Below, in pieces: positions 7,765-10,225 of a DNA stretch of 10,225 nucleotides. The DNA is taken from NCBI GenBank assembly GCA_002335115.1, contig DDCR01000077.1, positions 1-10,225 on the forward strand, read 5' to 3'. Each line of letters starts with the position of its first letter. Position 1 is the stretch's first letter. The notes beneath the pieces are model-generated. The model did no database searches. It was given only the letters and a program-made list of their open reading frames with translations, and had not been told where the DNA came from. The stretch is from Oceanospirillaceae bacterium UBA2001. GTDB taxonomy: Bacteria > Pseudomonadota > Gammaproteobacteria > Pseudomonadales > Balneatricaceae. The translations under genes were made by a program, and so were the position numbers.

Positions 7765-8661
7765 ATGATACCTATCCCAACTTCTCGCATCACTTCTGAA
7801 CAAGATTTTCGCAACCGTCGCAAGATCATTGGGGCAGGCTTGTCTGCCATGGCAGCAATGGCTTGCAATGGCCCCTTGCTAGCGGCGGACTCGAATGCCC
7901 CTGAATTGCTTGAACCCACGCCTTTAAAAACCATTAATAGTTATAACAACTACTACGAATTTGGGTTTGACAAAAGTGACCCGTCTGAAGCTGAAAAAAC
8001 CTTAATTACCTCACCTTGGTCAGTTGAAATAACAGGTGCAGGAGCTGATAAGAAGGGGGTTTATGATTTAGCTGATATATATGGCGAGTTCGCCATAGAA
8101 TCCCATGTGCACCGCTTTAGATGCGTTGAAGCTTGGTCAATGGTAGTTCCCTGGAACGGTATCCCTTTGCACAAGGTCATTGCCGCTGCGCAACCCAATA
8201 GCCGCGCTAAGTATGTGCGCTTTACTACCGTGAATGATGCAACCCAAATGCCTAATGCAAACTGGGCTGGCGGCCCTTACACCGAAGGGCTAACCATTGC
8301 TGAGGCCATGAATCCATTAGCTTTACTGGCCACCGGTATCTACGACCAGCCATTAGAGCAGCAAACAGGCGCACCCATTCGCTTAGTGTTACCTTGGAAG
8401 TATGGTTTTAAATATGCCAAATCTATTGTGCGCATTGAACTAGTCGAAGACATGCCAAAAACCACTTGGTGGCAGCAAAATTCGAGAGAGTATGGCTTTT
8501 ACGCCAATGTTAGCCCGCACCACAACCACCCTCGTTGGTCGCAAAAAACAGAACGCGTTATTGGTGGCTTTGGCCGCCAACGCACGCAAATCTATAACGG
8601 TTATGCCGAAGAGGTTGCGCATTTATATGGGGCTTTGGAAGATCGTAAGTATTTTTATTAA
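7765..8661 (+). CDS. msrP: MsrP (YedY)-like periplasmic molybdopterin oxidoreductase, Tat-exported
   Basis: This 298-residue protein aligns by eye with E. coli MsrP, the catalytic subunit that reduces methionine sulfoxide in periplasmic proteins; YedY also reduces small S- and N-oxides in vitro. The N-terminus has a twin-arginine signal (FRNRRKIIGAG, Arg18/Arg19, cleavage near PLLA-AD, about residue 40). The sulfite-oxidase-fold domain contains INSYNNYYEFGFDK (57-70), the molybdenum-ligating cysteine in RCVEAWSMVVPW (Cys120), and the cofactor-binding GAPIRLVLPWKYGFKYAKSI (202-221). YGFYANVSPHHNHPRWSQ near the C-terminus is also MsrP-like. It is about 36 residues shorter than the E. coli protein (334), partly in the linker after the signal. 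An AAGG site precedes the ATG. The gene normally found next, msrQ (heme membrane subunit), is absent. The 97-bp gap before it leaves open either readthrough or its own promoter. Confidence 0.9.
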   Translation: MIPIPTSRITSEQDFRNRRKIIGAGLSAMAAMACNGPLLAADSNAPELLEPTPLKTINSYNNYYEFGFDKSDPSEAEKTLITSPWSVEITGAGADKKGVYDLADIYGEFAIESHVHRFRCVEAWSMVVPWNGIPLHKVIAAAQPNSRAKYVRFTTVNDATQMPNANWAGGPYTEGLTIAEAMNPLALLATGIYDQPLEQQTGAPIRLVLPWKYGFKYAKSIVRIELVEDMPKTTWWQQNSREYGFYANVSPHHNHPRWSQKTERVIGGFGRQRTQIYNGYAEEVAHLYGALEDRKYFY

Positions 8662-8718
8662 ACACTTGAACCGCTAACATAGAAAAACGCAAGCTTAGGT
8701 TAACCCTTGGCCTGTGCC

Positions 8719-8766
8719 CCTATGATGAGGCTTTACGCCTCTTCTTAGGCCTCATCATAGGCCTAA
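8719..8766. repeat. Overlapping inverted repeats between convergent msrP and fabV
   Basis: Three stems share the same bases. A long one pairs CCTATGATGAGGC (8719-8731) with GCCTCATCATAGG (8749-8761), 13 perfect pairs. Two shorter ones exclude it: GAGGC/GCCTC (8727-8741), and TTAGGCCT/AGGCCTAA around a CATCAT loop (8745-8766). No T-run follows on either strand, so this is not a canonical intrinsic terminator. It may still end or process both convergent transcripts, or be a small dispersed palindromic repeat. Confidence 0.6.
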
Positions 8767-8789
8767 CCCCAGTCCTAATTATAAGGTTG

Positions 8790-8808
8790 CTGATAACGGG
8801 CCTATCAG
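8790..8808 (-). terminator. Small hairpin just after fabV, possible 3' end structure
   Basis: CTGATA (8790-8795) and TATCAG (8803-8808) form a 6-bp stem, extendable by a G-U pair, 6 nt beyond the fabV stop. A second tiny palindrome, GTGCA/TGCAC (8809-8822), spans the stop codon itself. Neither is followed by a T-run, so a role in termination is weakly supported. Confidence 0.3.
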
Positions 8809-8814
8809 GTGCAG

Positions 8815-10011
8815 TTATGCACTAATAAGATGAGTGATAGTGACCTCAGGGTTAACGTCTGCCTCATAGTCTACACCCTCTAAACCAAACCCAAATAGAC
8901 GTAAAAACTCTTCTTTGTAACCCGCCATGTCACTCACTTCAAACAAATTTTCATCTGTGATTTTAGACCAAAGCGTTGCCACTTCAGTTTGCACATGGGG
9001 TTCAATTTCCTTGTAATCAGCGCGCAAACGCCCTTCATTATCTTGGTAAGGTTGAGTGCCGTACAAACTTTCACGAAACAACAAGTCTATTTGTTCAATG
9101 CAGCCTTCGTGGGTGCCTTCTGCTTTCATAACCTTGAATAACAAACCTAAGTAGAGGGGCATGACTGGGATCGCCGCACTGGCTTGAGTCACGACAGCTT
9201 TAAGGACAGATACACGAGCATCGCCCTGAATGGCTTGCATTTGCTTGCGAATACCCACCACCTTTAGATCCAAATCTTTTTTAGCTTGACCAATGGTGCC
9301 GTCCCAATATATGTCTCGGGTTATTTGCTCGCCCACATAGGTAAAGGCTGTGGTTTTACAGCCACTGGCCAAGACCCCCGCATCACTGAGCGCGCTAATC
9401 CACATTTGCCAATCTTCGCCACCCATAACAGCCACGGTATTATCAATTTCATCTTGATTAGCTGCCTCTATGGCAAATTCCTTGATGATGCCTTTATCAG
9501 TATCTACCCCTTGTTGAATCACGTCTTTACCAATGGGCTTTAACGTAGACATATGCACTTCACCCGTTTTAGGATGTTGGCGGCGAGGTGAGGCGAGGCT
9601 ATAAACCACTAAGTCAATCTGGCCTAAGTCTGCTTTAATGGTGTCTATGGTGGTTTGTTTTAAGGCATCAGAAAAGGCATCACCATTAATACTTTTAGCG
9701 TATAGGCCTTTGGCTTCTGCGGCTTTATGAAAGGCTGCAGAGTTATACCAACCCGCGGTGCCGGGCTTTTTTTCGGTGCCTTCTTTTTCAAAAAACAAAC
9801 CCAAAGTGTCTGCCTGGCTTGCAAAGGCTGCAGTAATGCGTGAGGCTAAGCCGTAGCCCGTTGATGCACCAATGACGAGTACCTTTTTGGGGCCGCCCTC
9901 TATAGTCCCCTGTTGGGTGACATAATCGATCTGGCTTTGCACATTGGCTTCGCAGCCTAAAGGATGGGAGGTAATGCACATAAAGCCGCGAACGCGAGGT
10001 TTAATGACCAT
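8815..10011 (-). CDS. fabV: Enoyl-[acyl-carrier-protein] reductase FabV (NADH)
   Basis: FabV catalyses the last step of each fatty-acid elongation cycle, reducing trans-2-enoyl-ACP with NADH in the cytoplasm. The 398-residue length is typical. The N-terminus [24 protein letters not shown] is characteristic of FabV. The dinucleotide site is [15 protein letters not shown] (44-58). The catalytic Tyr235 and Lys244 sit in [10 protein letters not shown], giving the Y-x8-K spacing that separates FabV from FabI (Y-x6-K). VYSLASPRR (136-144) is another family motif. The ATG is preceded by TAGGA with suitable spacing. The gene stands alone, convergent with msrP and divergent from tRNA-Val. FabV enzymes are known to be poorly inhibited by triclosan. 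It is functionally unrelated to the transporter block. Confidence 0.96.
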   Translation of the reverse strand: MVIKPRVRGFMCITSHPLGCEANVQSQIDYVTQQGTIEGGPKKVLVIGASTGYGLASRITAAFASQADTLGLFFEKEGTEKKPGTAGWYNSAAFHKAAEAKGLYAKSINGDAFSDALKQTTIDTIKADLGQIDLVVYSLASPRRQHPKTGEVHMSTLKPIGKDVIQQGVDTDKGIIKEFAIEAANQDEIDNTVAVMGGEDWQMWISALSDAGVLASGCKTTAFTYVGEQITRDIYWDGTIGQAKKDLDLKVVGIRKQMQAIQGDARVSVLKAVVTQASAAIPVMPLYLGLLFKVMKAEGTHEGCIEQIDLLFRESLYGTQPYQDNEGRLRADYKEIEPHVQTEVATLWSKITDENLFEVSDMAGYKEEFLRLFGFGLEGVDYEADVNPEVTITHLISA

Positions 10012-10063
10012 GGAAAAATCCTAATGATTGGGGGCATGAAGGCCTAAGTTGTAAACTGGCCAT

Positions 10064-10092
10064 ATTATAGCCTGCCATGAGGGAATTATCAG
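10064..10092 (-). promoter_or_regulatory. Probable sigma-70 promoter of fabV
   Basis: On the minus strand a perfect -10 TATAAT (10069-10064) has a moderate -35 CTGATA (10092-10087) at 17-bp spacing. The start would lie near 10057, giving a leader of about 45 nt before the fabV ATG. Confidence 0.55.
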
Positions 10093-10129
10093 CCCTTGCA
10101 GATGGTAAAAAATTAACACTATTTAATCA

Positions 10130-10157
10130 TTGACCTAAGATGCCATTACCTTATAAT
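10130..10157 (+). promoter_or_regulatory. Sigma-70 stable-RNA promoter for tRNA-Val
   Basis: TTGACC (10130-10135) and a perfect TATAAT (10152-10157) are 16 bp apart. The following bases (GTTCGCTCGG) form a GC-rich discriminator of the kind found at stringently controlled tRNA and rRNA promoters. The predicted start near 10164 leaves a 5' leader of about 42 nt before the mature tRNA. Confidence 0.85.
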
Positions 10158-10205
10158 GTTCGCTCGGATTTAGCAGCAGTTTTGACTGCGTTGAATTGCG
10201 AATGT

Positions 10206-10225
10206 GGGTGATTAGCTCAGTTGGG
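10206..10225 (+). tRNA. tRNA-Val (probably UAC), 5' portion only
   Basis: The last 20 bases, GGGTGATTAGCTCAGTTGGG, are an acceptor 5' strand (GGGTGAT), the linker TA and a D-arm beginning GCTCAG. They match the start of gammaproteobacterial tRNA-Val(UAC), with about one difference from E. coli in the D-loop as I recall it. The anticodon lies beyond the window, so the isoacceptor is inferred. Confidence 0.82.

Noticed and set aside
7765..7900. Lipoprotein signal at the cysteine in AMACNG of the MsrP leader
   Set aside because: The twin-arginine motif and the downstream LLA-A cleavage site fit the MsrP family; the residues before this Cys are a poor lipobox.
135..8704. GGGTTAAC / GTTAACCC octamers near 135, 7645 and 8697 as possible element ends
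   Set aside because: The core GTTAAC is a 6-bp palindrome and the copies do not extend beyond 8 bp or flank a coherent mobile unit.
9286..9543. Plus-strand open frame inside fabV
   Set aside because: It is an antisense shadow of the well-supported fabV coding sequence with no family resemblance.

Overview
The window looks like chromosomal DNA of a marine-type gammaproteobacterium. Both edge tRNAs are close to their E. coli counterparts: the 3' end of tRNA-Asp, and the 5' end of a tRNA-Val that differs from E. coli as I recall it by about one base. The essential lipid gene is FabV, an enoyl-ACP reductase type seen in many marine Gammaproteobacteria. The regulatory logic (a sigma-54 activator paired with a TRAP transporter) and the moderately AT-rich composition fit Alteromonadales or Oceanospirillales-like bacteria. 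I cannot name a genus from the sequence alone.

Layout. Positions 1-32 are the 3' end of tRNA-Asp, followed by a short terminator-like hairpin. Positions 186-3496 hold a two-gene two-component system, a HAMP sensor kinase and a DctD-like sigma-54 activator, overlapping by 4 bp. The intergenic region 3497-3729 holds a textbook -24/-12 sigma-54 promoter (3644-3660) and an upstream cluster of TGACT/AGTCA repeats that looks like its enhancer. A TRAP transporter operon follows: dctP (3730-4722), a 13-bp perfect hairpin with a T-tract, dctQ, dctM, and a second, Cys-rich DctP-type binding protein (6621-7667). After a 97-bp gap on the same strand comes a Tat-exported molybdoenzyme of the MsrP (YedY) type (7765-8661), with no msrQ membrane partner beside it. 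A convergent intergenic region with several overlapping inverted repeats separates this block from fabV on the minus strand (8815-10011). The right edge holds a sigma-70 stable-RNA promoter and the first 20 bases of tRNA-Val.

How the genes may work together. The kinase and DctD-like regulator most likely switch on the sigma-54 promoter in front of dctP in response to a periplasmic signal. DctP, DctQ and DctM would then import a small, probably carboxylate-containing solute. The second binding protein and the MsrP-like reductase are the unusual part. Together with a helical, HAMP-linked periplasmic sensor domain that resembles TorS more than DctB, they suggest a periplasmic S-oxide, N-oxide or methionine-sulfoxide function coupled to uptake or sensing. 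That coupling is inference from gene order. The block lies between two tRNA loci and next to housekeeping fabV, so it may be an accessory insertion, although no integrase or attachment repeat is visible.
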